From NCBI GenBank assembly GCA_022775085.1, contig JALFJQ010000047.1, forward strand, positions 1 through 64,000: 64,000 nt of DNA. The letters are read 5' to 3'. Each line of letters opens with the position of its first letter. Positions within the stretch are counted from its first letter, which is position 1. The notes under the pieces were generated by a model. It did no database searches. It had not been told where the DNA came from and was given only the letters and a program-made list of their open reading frames with translations. Below, one piece after another: positions 24,595-36,787 of this stretch. The DNA is from Clostridiales bacterium. Its GTDB lineage: Bacteria; Bacillota; Clostridia; Oscillospirales; Oscillospiraceae. The translations under genes and the position numbers were made by a program.

Positions 24595-25710
24595 CTACAC
24601 AATTTCACTGATGCCCTGATTCTGAATCTCCTTCGCCGCATCATACAGCGCGCAGGCGGCCTGGGCACGGGTCAGGGGCAGTTCCTCCGGGGCGATGCAG
24701 GATTCCTCCCGGTTCAGGGCGTTTTTCAGCAGTACATCCGCTTCCGCCGCTGTGATGGGGCTGTCTGCTTCAAAGACCTGCTGATTTTCCAGCCCATCCG
24801 TCAGCCCGGAGCGCACCGCTGCCGCGAGGTAGGGCTGGAGCCACAGGGGGATGTCATCCGTGTAGCCGGTCTGGGTCACATCCTCGTCAACAGGAATGTC
24901 CAGCGCCTTCACCAGCATGGTCACAAATTCTCCCCGGGTCACCTGCCGTTCCGGGGAAAAGCAGGCGTGATCCCCCAGACTTTCCCCGGTGAAAATACCG
25001 GTCTGCTTCATCCACTCCGCCGCGAAGCGGCAGTCCTTGCCGGCAGTGTCCGTGTACTGGGTGGCATCGCTGGGCTTCATAATGGTGATGGTGACGGTGG
25101 CCTCCCGGGAGACCTTGCCTGACGGGTCGGCGGCGGTATAGACGAAGGAGTCGATGCCCACTTTATTCTTCTTGGGGGTGTAGGTGAAGCTGCCGTCCTC
25201 GGCTATCGTCACCGTGCCCCGGCGGGGCTGACGGGTAATTGTATAGGTCAGGGGCTGATTTTCCGGGTCAAAGGCCTTCAGTTTTCCCGTATTGGGAAGG
25301 TTTTTGTAGGTTTCCAGGGCGGAATCCTCCGCCACCGGGGACTTATTCTCCTTGCCCCGGATGGAAATGGTCATGACATCCCCTTCCGCCACCCGGCCGG
25401 GATAGATGGGAAGATACCCCACCTCCATCGTTCTGTCCGTCTCGGTGTCCAGCGGACGCAGGGTCATCTGAGCCACCTGCTGGGCGGTGAGCACGTCCCC
25501 CTCCCGCAGAACGCGGCTGCCCAGCATCAAGGCGCCAAGGTCATCCGGCAGATCGGTGATGCAGATTCCGGATATTTCCCCGCCGGAAAAATCCCCGGTG
25601 CCGAAGCAGTAGGTGCTGCCGCTGTCGATTTCCACGGCGGAGGCACCGGCGCAGAGGCCAAAAGCGCAGATAACCGCACAGAGGAGAGCAGCGATACGTG
25701 TATGGTTCAT
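24595..25710 (-). CDS. Secreted protein with cadherin-like and SLH domains
   Basis: 371 residues from ATG 25710. The signal peptide is residues 1-26 (ending GASA). An N-terminal part of unknown type is followed by an Ig/cadherin-like repeat around 135-215 (DPENQPLTYTI, GSFTYTPKKN, VGIDSFVYTA). Two SLH segments follow (AAEWMKQTGIFTGE, VTRGEFVTMLVKALDI, YLAAAVRSGLTDG). SLH domains anchor proteins to cell-wall polymers, so it is a surface protein. The ribosome site lies within a perfect 12-bp hairpin, so translation may be controlled. Confidence 0.8.
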   Translation of the reverse strand: MNHTRIAALLCAVICAFGLCAGASAVEIDSGSTYCFGTGDFSGGEISGICITDLPDDLGALMLGSRVLREGDVLTAQQVAQMTLRPLDTETDRTMEVGYLPIYPGRVAEGDVMTISIRGKENKSPVAEDSALETYKNLPNTGKLKAFDPENQPLTYTITRQPRRGTVTIAEDGSFTYTPKKNKVGIDSFVYTAADPSGKVSREATVTITIMKPSDATQYTDTAGKDCRFAAEWMKQTGIFTGESLGDHACFSPERQVTRGEFVTMLVKALDIPVDEDVTQTGYTDDIPLWLQPYLAAAVRSGLTDGLENQQVFEADSPITAAEADVLLKNALNREESCIAPEELPLTRAQAACALYDAAKEIQNQGISEIV

Positions 25711-25747
25711 AACAATACCTCCAAACATTGCGTTCGGAGGTATTGTT
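25711..25747 (-). promoter_or_regulatory. Perfect hairpin covering the ribosome site of the SLH gene
   Basis: AACAATACCTCC (25711-25722) and GGAGGTATTGTT (25736-25747) form a 12-bp stem with a 13-base loop. In the minus-strand mRNA one arm is the Shine-Dalgarno sequence placed directly before the start codon. Confidence 0.65.
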
Positions 25748-25764
25748 TGCCAATGCTGGCAGAA

Positions 25765-26493
25765 TTATTCACCTTTTTTCCAGCCCTGCAGGCAGAAGGG
25801 CAGCTCCATGCGGTTGGCTTCCAGCAGAGCCTTGTCCCGGAGAATGGTTTCCGCGTCCCCATCGGCCGCAATGGCTCCGTGAGACAGAAGGATCACCCGC
25901 TGGCAGGTGTCCAGGATCATGTCCAGGTCGTGGGAGGCAATGAGCTTCGTCTGAGGCAGGCGGTTAATGGTGTTGATGACGGTGCGGCGGTTCACCGGGT
26001 CAAGCGCCGTGGAGGGCTCGTCCATGAGGATCATCTCCGGCTCCATAGCGAGAATGGTGGCGATGGCTGCCATCCGCTTCTCTCCGCCGGAAATTTTGTG
26101 GTTATGCCGGTGTTTCAGGCTTTCCAGTCCCAGCTGACGCAGAATCTCGTCCACTCTTTTGTCCGTCTCCTCTTTGCTCAAGCCGTAGTTCCGGGGGCCG
26201 AAGATCATGTCCTCGTAGACCGTAGGCATGAACATCTGATTGTCGGAATCCTGCAAAACAAAGCCGATTTTTTTGCGGATCTCAGGCAAATTCTCCCTGC
26301 ACACCGGCAGTCCGTCCACCTTGATCTCTCCCCTGCCGCAGATCAGCCCCAGCATCAGCTTCATAATGGTGGACTTCCCCGCACCGTTGGCGCCAATCAG
26401 ACCCACGGTTTCCCCTTTTTTTATGGAAAAGCTCAGATTCTCAACCACCGGGTTGTCCCCATAGGAGAAGGATACATTTTGAAATTCGATCAT
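25765..26493 (-). CDS. ecfA: Energy-coupling factor transporter ATPase
   Basis: 242 residues from ATG 26493. Walker A is GANGAGKSTIMKL, the signature ISGGEKRMAAIATILAMEP, Walker B MILMDEPST and the switch histidine in ASHDLDM. It matches CbiO/EcfA ATPases of vitamin or metal importers. The EcfT gene lies 4 bases upstream. No substrate-binding S subunit or CbiM/CbiN is next to it, so either nickel/cobalt or a vitamin is possible. A single ATPase, not the usual EcfA-EcfA' pair, favours the CbiO type. Confidence 0.88.
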   Translation of the reverse strand: MIEFQNVSFSYGDNPVVENLSFSIKKGETVGLIGANGAGKSTIMKLMLGLICGRGEIKVDGLPVCRENLPEIRKKIGFVLQDSDNQMFMPTVYEDMIFGPRNYGLSKEETDKRVDEILRQLGLESLKHRHNHKISGGEKRMAAIATILAMEPEMILMDEPSTALDPVNRRTVINTINRLPQTKLIASHDLDMILDTCQRVILLSHGAIAADGDAETILRDKALLEANRMELPFCLQGWKKGE

Positions 26494-26497
26494 AGGC

Positions 26498-27301
26498 TTA
26501 CCTCACAAACAGGCTTCCCAGCAGCACTGGGAGATCGACCCACCGGGCACACAGAAAGGCCAGACAGCAGGAGACTGTAAAAATCACGCCGGTCACGCCG
26601 CATTTGGGCACCTCGGCATAATAATATTCTCCACGGAAGCCCCGCAGCAGCATACTGTGGTACAGCGCGTCCGCCCGGTCCATGCTGCGCAGAAGAAGCT
26701 GGCCCAGAAAAGAGCCCCAGGCGGAAATGTGGATGCCCTTCTGCCCGGGAGCGCGAAGGCTGTAGGCTTCCGACATAATTGCTACCTCCTCCAGCATGAC
26801 ACCAATATAGCGGTAGGTCAGCAGGAGCAGGGTCACCAGAATATCCGGCACATGAAGCATCCGCAGGGCGGCACAGAGGGTGTCGATGGAGGTCGTGGCA
26901 ATCAGCAGGAAGGAAGCCATCAGGGAGAAAACGCCCTTGAGCATCAGCGTCACCATGGACACCATGCCGCCGGTGATCACAACGCTGCCCAGCCGCATCA
27001 GGGGCGTGTGGTCAAGGAAGGGGTTTACCAGTCCCACGGCGCACACCAGAGGCAGGACGATGCGCAGCTTGTGAAAGCACAGGCCCATGGGGATGCCCGC
27101 AGCCTGAAAGAGCAGTACGGGGTAGAGCACCATCACCACCAGCGCGGAGAGGCTGTACTTGGGAAACGACACCACCACCGCGATATAAAAAACCGTCACC
27201 AGAAGCTTACACAGGGGATTCAGTCGGTGCACCGGAGAGTTAAGTGCCGCCAGCGCATCCATTTCCTGCAGCTCTAGCTGGGCAGAATCTAGCTTTTCCA
27301 T
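26498..27301 (-). CDS. ecfT: Energy-coupling factor transmembrane protein (CbiQ/EcfT)
   Basis: 267 residues from ATG 27301 (GAGGA six bases upstream); an ATG 12 codons earlier has no ribosome site. Five or six membrane helices, and the cytoplasmic coupling motifs AYSLRAPGQKG and SMLLRGFRGEYYY, the A-R-G type helices of EcfT that hold the ATPases. It forms an importer with the following ATPase. The S component must be encoded elsewhere. Confidence 0.85.
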   Translation of the reverse strand: MEKLDSAQLELQEMDALAALNSPVHRLNPLCKLLVTVFYIAVVVSFPKYSLSALVVMVLYPVLLFQAAGIPMGLCFHKLRIVLPLVCAVGLVNPFLDHTPLMRLGSVVITGGMVSMVTLMLKGVFSLMASFLLIATTSIDTLCAALRMLHVPDILVTLLLLTYRYIGVMLEEVAIMSEAYSLRAPGQKGIHISAWGSFLGQLLLRSMDRADALYHSMLLRGFRGEYYYAEVPKCGVTGVIFTVSCCLAFLCARWVDLPVLLGSLFVR

Positions 27302-27366
27302 AGAAAATCCTCGCAAAAACAGGTCAGATCCTGACAACTGGATACAGTAAAACAGAAAATGTCTTA

Positions 27367-27579
27367 GTAGGGCGGGGTCATGACCCCGCCGACGCAGTAT
27401 CGGCAGTCACCAAGTTGCGTTGAATAGTATTTGGTAGGGAAACGTCCGAACAAATACCGTTGAACGGACGTAAGGCAATAAACCAATCTGATCGGCGGGG
27501 TGGTGCTCCGCGCAGCGAATCCAAATTGTAATGATTGCCGGTGGCAATCATACAATAATGTTTATAACCCCGCCCTACG
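27367..27579. repeat. Palindromic repeat, GTAGGGCGGGGT type (copy 1)
   Basis: The ends GTAGGGCGGGGT and ACCCCGCCCTACG are inverted. An inner hairpin AACGTCCG...CGGACGT occurs near 27440-27471. It fills most of the 27302-27742 gap; the remainder is AT-rich. A related copy lies at 47494-47645. Confidence 0.7.
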
Positions 27580-27674
27580 AAACTCAGATATATTTCAATT
27601 TACTGTATCAACATTGGCTTCTATTATATCACAGATTTCCCCATTTTACATCCCTTTTCACAAAAAGTTTTCAG

Positions 27675-27710
27675 CAAAAAATCACCCCCGTGCGGGAAGC
27701 ACGGGGGTGA
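27675..27710 (-). terminator. gap terminator
   Basis: TCACCCCCGTGC (27682-27693) with GCACGGGGGTGA (27699-27710). On the minus strand it is followed by a run of six T. Confidence 0.85.
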
Positions 27711-27742
27711 CGGGATTCAAACAATTCTCTGATCTACTTCAA

Positions 27743-28759
27743 TTACAGCAGAGTAGCGAAGTGCTTGATGGTGCGGCACATCTGAGAAACGTAGGAGTTC
27801 TCGTTGTCGTACCAGGACACAACCTGAACCTGGGTCTTGCCATCGGGCAGAGCGCAGACCATGGTCTGGGTGGCGTCGAACAGGGAGCCGAAGCGCATAC
27901 CGATGATGTCGGAGGAGACGATCTCGTCCTCGTTGTAACCGAAGGACTCGGTAGCGGCAGCCTTCATGGCGGCGTTGATCTCGTCCTTGGTGACGGACTT
28001 AGCGCAGACAGCGTTCAGGATGGTGGTGGAGCCGGTGGGGGTGGGAACACGCTGAGCAGCGCCGATCAGCTTGCCGTTCAGCTCGGGGATGACCAGGCCG
28101 ATGGCCTTGGCAGCACCGGTGGAGTTGGGAACGATGTTCACAGCACCAGCACGGGAGCGGCGCAGGTCGCCCTTACGCTGGGGGCCGTCCAGGATCATCT
28201 GGTCGCCGGTGTAAGCGTGGATGGTGCACATAATGCCGGACTCGATGGAAGCCAGGTCATTCAGAGCCTTCGCCATGGGAGCCAGGCAGTTGGTGGTGCA
28301 GGAAGCGGCGGAGATGATGTGGTCGTCCTTGGTCAGGGTCTGGTGGTTGACGTTGTAAACGATGGTGGGCAGGTCATTGCCAGCGGGAGCGGAGATAACG
28401 ACCTTCTTGGCGCCAGCATCGATGTGAGCCTGAGCCTTGGCCTTGGAGGTGTAGAAACCGGTGCACTCCAGAACAACGTCCACACCCAGCTCGCCCCAGG
28501 GCAGCTCAGCAGCGTTGGCCTTAGCGTAGATGGTGATCTTCTTGCCGTCAACAACAATGTTGTCCTCGCCAGCCTCGACGACGTGGCCCTGAGCAGCGTA
28601 GTTGCCCTGAGTGGAGTCGTACTTCAGCAGGTGAGCCAGCATCTTGGGGGAGGTCAGATCGTTGATGGCGACGATCTCGAAGCCCTCAGCGCCGAACATC
28701 TGACGGAAAGCCAGACGGCCGATACGGCCAAAACCGTTAATTGCAACTTTGACAGACAT
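27743..28759 (-). CDS. gap: Glyceraldehyde-3-phosphate dehydrogenase, type I
   Basis: 338 residues from ATG 28759 behind [27 protein letters not shown] is the NAD-binding start; [12 protein letters not shown] holds the catalytic cysteine, and [14 protein letters not shown] and [12 protein letters not shown] are standard. It oxidises glyceraldehyde 3-phosphate in glycolysis. Very strong codon bias toward GC-rich preferred codons fits a highly expressed gene. It stands alone with its own promoter and terminator. Confidence 0.96.
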   Translation of the reverse strand: MSVKVAINGFGRIGRLAFRQMFGAEGFEIVAINDLTSPKMLAHLLKYDSTQGNYAAQGHVVEAGEDNIVVDGKKITIYAKANAAELPWGELGVDVVLECTGFYTSKAKAQAHIDAGAKKVVISAPAGNDLPTIVYNVNHQTLTKDDHIISAASCTTNCLAPMAKALNDLASIESGIMCTIHAYTGDQMILDGPQRKGDLRRSRAGAVNIVPNSTGAAKAIGLVIPELNGKLIGAAQRVPTPTGSTTILNAVCAKSVTKDEINAAMKAAATESFGYNEDEIVSSDIIGMRFGSLFDATQTMVCALPDGKTQVQVVSWYDNENSYVSQMCRTIKHFATLL

Positions 28760-28840
28760 GGTAATTCCTCCATTTTTATTACTGCTTTGCGCAGCAAATT
28801 TACTTTCTTATGTACGCATTCGATACCACCGTACGGATTT

Positions 28841-28869
28841 ATGATACCATACCCTTCCTGTATTGTAAA
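28841..28869 (-). promoter_or_regulatory. gap promoter
   Basis: On the minus strand TTTACA (28869-28864), 17 bases, TATCAT (28846-28841). The leader is about 80 bases; nothing further is recognised in 28870-28975. Confidence 0.55.
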
Positions 28870-28976
28870 CTGTTAATTTTGTACAAAACCGACTTTCGAA
28901 TCATTTTTTTCGGTGCAAACTGCTCATATAATTTTACAATAAAATATGCAGGGACATTTGTATCTGGTGTGCGGAC

Positions 28977-29010
28977 AAAAAGGGCGGAAAGTCAAACTTT
29001 CCGCCCTTTT
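28977..29010 (-). terminator. Terminator after the DUF3048 gene
   Basis: AAAAGGGCGGAAAG (28977-28990) and CTTTCCGCCCTTTT (28997-29010) form a perfect 14-bp stem with A and T flanks, active in either direction. Confidence 0.85.
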
Positions 29011-29015
29011 GTATC

Positions 29016-30107
29016 TCAGTATTCCACGGAACCGTCCGCAGGGAGAATAGCGATGTAGGTGTTGCCCACGCCGATCTCCAGCTCCTGTCCATCCTCAGTC
29101 TGGAAGCAGAAAGGTTCCTTGTCGCCGGCGCAGCTCCAGGTGATGGGGATCAGCTTGCCGCCGTTGGCGTAATAGCCGGTGCCGCCGGCGTTAAAGTCGG
29201 CGTAGTGGTAGATGCCCTCATTGGTCACATCGGCGGACATGATGATCACATTGGTGAACGCTTCGGTCTCGCCGGTGATCTGATCCTCCATGACCTTGCC
29301 GTACTGGTTCCAGGCGTACTTGCCCAACTCGGCGTCGTAGACCATAACGGTATCCTTCTTGGCCTGCTTGTAATACAGGTGGATGGTGATGCTTTCCGCG
29401 TCCTCACCGTCAGCAGGTACGCCGTCCTCAGTGAAGCGGAAGCCGTAATCCCGGTCCAGCGTGGTGGGATAGCCCACGGACTGCGCGTACTCTTTGATGC
29501 CGGAGCCAATGCCGAAGAGGCTGTTCTCCAGAGAACGCTTGTACTCCTGATCCCGGTAGGAGGTGGTGACATTCTGCATCACGTCCCAGGACTCAATGTT
29601 AAAGTTTTCCACGCCACGGTCAGCGGCGTCGTTCAGCGCGGTGCTGGAGCCACCGGCATGGGCCAGAATCAGGTCGTAATGCTGGGCGATCTCGTTGAAA
29701 ATGGGGCGGGTGGAGCGGGTGGAACCGATGGCATCCACCTCTTCAATGTTGCTGAACAGAGCCAGACACCGGACGATATTGTTCATGTTGACGTAGGTCT
29801 CAAAGACCACGTCGGCCTTGCAAAGATTCACATGGGGCAGGTTATCGCTCATGTTGCTGATGGTGCTGGCAAAGATCCGGCCGTTGAAGGGCTCGTCCAG
29901 GATCTCACCGTTCAGGGGGTTGCGGTAGATGGGCGGTTCGGTAGGGACGGTAGTGGGTTCCGTGGTGGCTTCTGTGGCAGCCTGTGTTGTCTCCGCCGCT
30001 GTGGGAGCAGGGAGGGTCACTTCCGCCTTGGGGGTTTCCGCTTTTTTGCCGCCGCAGCCACACAGCAGCAGCGTCAGGGCCAGCGTCAGCGCAATGATTC
30101 TTTTCAT
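29016..30107 (-). CDS. DUF3048 lipoprotein (YerB-like)
   Basis: 363 residues from ATG 30107 (AGGATG in front; ATG 30116 is an alternative). A lipoprotein signal peptide ends in LLLCGCGG, then a threonine/proline/glutamate-rich linker (about 25-60). The DUF3048 domain follows: RPIFNEIAQHYDLILAHAGGS and the C-terminal WSCAGDKEPF. Family members are membrane-anchored outside the cell; function is not established. It stands between two terminator-like regions. Confidence 0.85.
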   Translation of the reverse strand: MKRIIALTLALTLLLCGCGGKKAETPKAEVTLPAPTAAETTQAATEATTEPTTVPTEPPIYRNPLNGEILDEPFNGRIFASTISNMSDNLPHVNLCKADVVFETYVNMNNIVRCLALFSNIEEVDAIGSTRSTRPIFNEIAQHYDLILAHAGGSSTALNDAADRGVENFNIESWDVMQNVTTSYRDQEYKRSLENSLFGIGSGIKEYAQSVGYPTTLDRDYGFRFTEDGVPADGEDAESITIHLYYKQAKKDTVMVYDAELGKYAWNQYGKVMEDQITGETEAFTNVIIMSADVTNEGIYHYADFNAGGTGYYANGGKLIPITWSCAGDKEPFCFQTEDGQELEIGVGNTYIAILPADGSVEY

Positions 30108-30174
30108 TCTTCTCATCCTTTCAGATTTTCTGTAGTTGTATGGTAAATTGTCCGAAAAAGGACAGTTTATCGCA

Positions 30175-31779
30175 TTATTCTTCCGCGACTTCCTCGATCA
30201 GGATGTCTTCCATGTTCTTGCCCATGGAGTAGTAGAACACGTTGTCCCGGGAGGGATTCAGATCCGGCAGCTCACCCCGGTGGGCATAGACATTGTAATA
30301 GCCGAACATCAGGGGGATAATTCGTCCGTCCTCTGCCAGCTTCTGGTAGAAATTGTAGTAATTTCCGGTATCCTCCAGGGACTTCAGGCACATATTGTAA
30401 AGGATCTCATTGGAAAGGCCGCCCCATCCCATGATACCGTAGGGTCGGAAAAATTCCGTCAGATCCATGGTGGGACTCAGGCGGGTCATTCCCAGATACA
30501 TGTCATAGTTGCCCGCAACAATAATTTTATTGAAGGTGGAGCCGCTGGATTCCAGGGTAGCGCAGGGCAGGCCCAAATCTGTCAGGTTGCTGGCAATCTC
30601 CCGGGCGATACGGGTCCGGGCCGAGTCATCGGAGTTCACCAGCAGCCGCAGTTCCTTATCTTGACCATCCTTCTGGGGGATCTTGTAGCTGGACAGCCTG
30701 TCGATGAATTTCATGGGATCGTAGGCGTACTTTGCCGCCAGACTGGTGCTGTAGTAGGATTCCGAAGGCGAGCAGGGAAGGGTCACTGTATTGACCAGAC
30801 CTTTGTAGGTGGATTCCGCCAGCGTATCCCGGTCGATTCCGTAGGTCAGGAAGGTTCGCAGGGTGCCGTCATCGAAGTGCTCGGAGTAGAGAATATTGCA
30901 GCCGATGTAGAGCATATAGCCGCTTTCGATCTCCCACAGCTCATAGTCGCAGCGGTATTCGGCGAAGGAGTCGCTCATGGGGTTGGCGCATACCACGCTG
31001 ACGGAATTCTCTCCATTAAACTGGAAGGCGTCACGGACTTCCGCCGTACTGCTCACCGCCACCAGGTTGATGGTCAGATCCCGGGCAGGGATCTTCAGCG
31101 CGCCGCACCACCAATTGGGATCCCGCTGCAAAACAGCTCCGCCGCTGGTTTCAACAAACACGTAGGGACCGCTGCCGATGGGGATCTCCCCAGGGGCGGT
31201 TTTGTCCACATCCGACGCTTTCACAATGGGCACGTCCAGCAGCAGCGGCAGATTCTGAAAATCCGTATCCGTCTGGAACAGGATGCCGCCGTCCTCCGTG
31301 GCCTCCACGTTGAGAAGGTGCTTATAGAAGCGGTATTTGTAGTAGTCATTCTCCATGGCCCTTTGGTAGGTGGCGACCACATCAGCCGGCGTTACTTTCG
31401 TGCCGTCGGAGAAAGTGGCGCTTTCCTCCAGATAGATGGTCCAGTTCCGGTTGTTGGCAGAGACTTTATAGCTGGAGCAGAGGATTGGCGTTGCGTTTTT
31501 CTTGTTGTCCACGGCGAACAGTCCCTGATACATCAGCGACATCAGCACCCGGTTGGTATAGTCACTGCCGAAAATGGGGTTCAGGGAACGGTCGGGATAG
31601 TAGGCCAGCACCAGATTCTGGGCGTCCTCCTCTTCCTCGGCTTCCGTCGGCTCCTCGCCCTCCATCAAAATGGCATCGCCGGTGGGAACATAGCCGGAAT
31701 TGTCAATGTTTCGGGAGCAGCCGGACAGCAGCGCCATGAGCATCGTCAGCGCCAGAAGCAAACAGAGAATTCGTTTCAT
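30175..31779 (-). CDS. ABC transporter substrate-binding lipoprotein, family 5
   Basis: 534 residues from ATG 31779 (GGAGGGTTGCCG), overlapping the pgeF stop as ATGA. The lipobox is LLSGCSRN. PDRSLNPIFGSDYTNRVLMSLMYQGL and SATFSDGTKVTPADVVATYQRA are the start and binding-cleft motifs of oligopeptide/dipeptide-binding proteins. A stretch rich in glutamate (EEPTEAEEEED) follows the anchor. No permease or ATPase genes are adjacent, so the transporter partner is encoded elsewhere or the protein has another sensing role. Confidence 0.85.
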   Translation of the reverse strand: MKRILCLLLALTMLMALLSGCSRNIDNSGYVPTGDAILMEGEEPTEAEEEEDAQNLVLAYYPDRSLNPIFGSDYTNRVLMSLMYQGLFAVDNKKNATPILCSSYKVSANNRNWTIYLEESATFSDGTKVTPADVVATYQRAMENDYYKYRFYKHLLNVEATEDGGILFQTDTDFQNLPLLLDVPIVKASDVDKTAPGEIPIGSGPYVFVETSGGAVLQRDPNWWCGALKIPARDLTINLVAVSSTAEVRDAFQFNGENSVSVVCANPMSDSFAEYRCDYELWEIESGYMLYIGCNILYSEHFDDGTLRTFLTYGIDRDTLAESTYKGLVNTVTLPCSPSESYYSTSLAAKYAYDPMKFIDRLSSYKIPQKDGQDKELRLLVNSDDSARTRIAREIASNLTDLGLPCATLESSGSTFNKIIVAGNYDMYLGMTRLSPTMDLTEFFRPYGIMGWGGLSNEILYNMCLKSLEDTGNYYNFYQKLAEDGRIIPLMFGYYNVYAHRGELPDLNPSRDNVFYYSMGKNMEDILIEEVAEE

Positions 31780-32576
31780 CGGCAACCCTCCTTGCAGCAA
31801 ATCACCGCGCCCTGAGAGCCACGCTGGCCGTGGCTGGCCCGGTGGGACCAGAAGCGGCCACACTGGCAGTAGGTGCAGGCATCGCTGATCTCGATGCGCT
31901 CCACTCCAGCCCGGCGCAGGGCCAGGGCGTTGATGCCTTTTAAGTCCAGATGATATTTTTCGCCCCGTTTTTCGATGAAGGTTTCCGCTTCCGGGCCGTA
32001 GGCCTCCAGCATAGCGGCGGGGACGTCACCGTCGGTTTCAAAATGGCACTGGGCGATGTTAGGGCCGATGGCGGCACGGATATTCGACCGCTTACAGCCG
32101 AAATTTTTCACCATAGACTCCACAGTTTTTGCGCCGATGTTCTGGGCAGTGCCCCGCCAGCCTGCGTGGGCCGCGCCCACCGCCCCGGTGACGGGATCGT
32201 GAAACAGCAGCGGCGTACAGTCGGCGGTGAACACCAGCAGCGTCACCCCGGGGGTATTGGTCACCAGAGCGTCACACTTTGGGTAGTCCCGGTGGCAGAA
32301 TCCGGCACAGTCCCCATCCGTCACCACACGAACAATGTCGGAATGAATTTGCAGGGTCATCACCAGTTTTTCCGGGTCAAAGCCCACCGCCGCTCCAAGA
32401 CGGCGCAGGTTTTCCTCCACGTTCTCCATGGTATCCCCCCGCCCAAAGGCCAAGTTCAGGCTGGACTGGGTGCCCACGCTGACCCCGCCGTAGCGGGTGG
32501 TGAAGCCGTGAGGGACGGAGATGCCCTGGGCGGTTAAATATTCTAATGTGCCTTTTCTCTTTGTAATGATAGACAT
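31776..32576 (-). CDS. pgeF: Peptidoglycan editing factor / YlmD laccase-domain protein
   Basis: 266 residues from ATG 32576; the longer frame runs into heptamer repeats and is rejected. The ribosome site (AAAAGA) is weak. LQIHSDIV, TADCTPLLF and AAHAGWRGTAQNIGAKTVE carry the His-Cys-His zinc site of the DUF152 fold. Family members act as purine nucleoside phosphorylases and remove mis-incorporated amino acids from cell-wall precursors. It is coupled to the substrate-binding lipoprotein gene downstream. Confidence 0.88.
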   Translation of the reverse strand: MSIITKRKGTLEYLTAQGISVPHGFTTRYGGVSVGTQSSLNLAFGRGDTMENVEENLRRLGAAVGFDPEKLVMTLQIHSDIVRVVTDGDCAGFCHRDYPKCDALVTNTPGVTLLVFTADCTPLLFHDPVTGAVGAAHAGWRGTAQNIGAKTVESMVKNFGCKRSNIRAAIGPNIAQCHFETDGDVPAAMLEAYGPEAETFIEKRGEKYHLDLKGINALALRRAGVERIEISDACTYCQCGRFWSHRASHGQRGSQGAVICCKEGCR

Positions 32577-32589
32577 ATCTTTTGAGTTT

Positions 32590-32660
32590 GGAGTTAGGAG
32601 TGAGGAATGTGGAGTGATTGCGCTGTGAAATAACTCCACACTTCACACTTCACACTCCAC
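32590..32660. repeat. Heptamer tandem repeats in opposite orientation
   Basis: Four 7-base units of GGAGTGA type at 32590-32617 face four units of ACTTCAC/ACTCCAC type at 32633-32660. The two blocks are partly complementary and can fold back. They fill the short gap between secA and pgeF. Confidence 0.65.
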
Positions 32661-32670
32661 ACTGCCGAAC

Positions 32671-35427
<2,757 letters not shown>

Positions 35428-35442
35428 GGAAATCTCCTTAAT

Positions 35443-35477
35443 AGTTGAAAGTTGATAGTTGACAGTTGACAGTTAAG
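35443..35477. repeat. Five heptamer repeats (AGTTGAC type) upstream of secA
   Basis: AGTTGAA, AGTTGAT, AGTTGAC, AGTTGAC, AGTTAAG follow without gaps, 16 bases before the secA start codon. The remaining sequence to 35605 shows no gene. Confidence 0.7.
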
Positions 35478-35605
35478 GAAGTTCCTTATCTGTTGCGCGC
35501 AACCATCAACGCAGTATCTCGGGTATCAATCTGATGTATTATATCACAGCTTGGATGGGAAGAAAAGTCGAAATTGTGAACAATCTTCCACGCAAATCGT
35601 GAAAA

Positions 35606-36760
35606 TTATCGTACAGATGCAAAAAAGGCGGTGATTTCCCCCTTTTTCGCCTGCACCCGGCCCTGCTGGAAGGCCGGCTTGCCGCCGCCTCTGCCGTGCA
35701 GCGCATTGGTCATCTCTTTGCACATGGGGCGTAGGTCGCCCTCCCGGGCGGCGAGGCAGAAGCTGTAGCCCTCCGCATCCGAACCGCTGAATACCGCTGC
35801 CCAGCCGCCGCACACCTTCGTAATGGCATCTGCCAGCTCCCGCAGTCCTGTGCCGTCCAGTCCTTCCTCAAAGTGGAGCACATTCCCGGCGTCTTGATAC
35901 CCGGCGGCTGTCAGAGAAAACAGCGTTCTCTGTAAGCCCGTGAGCTGGAATTTGAGGGCCGCCAGCTGATCGTTCATTCGTTGGGCTGCGGCTCCCGTCT
36001 CGAAAATTTTGGCGGAAAAGGCTTGGGAAACCAGCTTGTTCTGGGCGTAGGTTCTGTTCAAAACCTTCATGGCCTGTTCACCGCAGGCCATCTCTATCCG
36101 CGTGCCGCCCCGGAAATTTACGGCGGAGAACAGCTTGACGATTCCAATTTCCCCCGTGGCGCTGACGTGGGTGCCGCAGCAGGCGCAGGTGTCGAACCCG
36201 GGCACCTCCACAATCCGCACAGGCCATGGCAGGGCTTTCTTCGTCCGGTAATGGACATTAGGCAGTTCCTCCGGAGATGGATACCAGATATGCAGGGGCA
36301 GATTGGCCCACACAGCGCCGTTGGCCTCCGCTTCAATCTCCGCCAGAGCCTCCTCGGGAATCACACCGTCAAAATCGATGGTAATGACATCCGCGCCCAT
36401 GTGAAAGCCGGTATTGTGGTAGCCGTACCGGCGGTGAATGATGCCGGATACGATGTGCTCACCACTGTGCTGCTGCATCCGGGTAAAGCGATTCTCCCAG
36501 TCAATACGCCCTTGCACCATCGTTCCCGGTTCCAGCGGGCTGTCGCACAGGTGCACCACCGTTTCACCCCGCTCCCGGGTGTCCTGCACCCGGACGCCGT
36601 TTAAGGTGCCGGTATCCGCCGCCTGCCCGCCGCCCTCGGGATAGAAGGCTGTGGCGTCCAAGATTACCTCGTAACCCTTTTCTACAGGGGTGCAGGTCAG
36701 AACCACCGCGCTAAATTCTTTCCGGTGGGAATCCTCATAAAATAGTTTCCGGGTCTGCAT
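35606..36760 (-). CDS. alaX: Alanyl-tRNA editing protein, AlaX-L type with DHHA1-like tail
   Basis: 384 residues from ATG 36760 behind CAGGGAGGC. MQQHSGEHIVSGIIHRRYG (H-x3-H) and DTCACCGTHV (C-x3-H) are the zinc ligands of the AlaRS editing domain. The C-terminal 130 residues match the DHHA1-like part (AAVFSGSDAEGYSFCLAA, NALHGRGGGKPAFQQGRVQ). The protein hydrolyses mischarged Ser- or Gly-tRNA-Ala in trans. The full AlaRS is not here. Confidence 0.92.
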   Translation of the reverse strand: MQTRKLFYEDSHRKEFSAVVLTCTPVEKGYEVILDATAFYPEGGGQAADTGTLNGVRVQDTRERGETVVHLCDSPLEPGTMVQGRIDWENRFTRMQQHSGEHIVSGIIHRRYGYHNTGFHMGADVITIDFDGVIPEEALAEIEAEANGAVWANLPLHIWYPSPEELPNVHYRTKKALPWPVRIVEVPGFDTCACCGTHVSATGEIGIVKLFSAVNFRGGTRIEMACGEQAMKVLNRTYAQNKLVSQAFSAKIFETGAAAQRMNDQLAALKFQLTGLQRTLFSLTAAGYQDAGNVLHFEEGLDGTGLRELADAITKVCGGWAAVFSGSDAEGYSFCLAAREGDLRPMCKEMTNALHGRGGGKPAFQQGRVQAKKGEITAFFASVR

Positions 36761-36787
36761 TTTTTGCCTCCCTGGTAATAAAACGAC

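Noticed and set aside
30136..31815. 559-residue plus-strand frame opposite the substrate-binding protein
   Set aside because: The minus-strand gene has signal peptide, lipobox and family motifs; the other strand has none.
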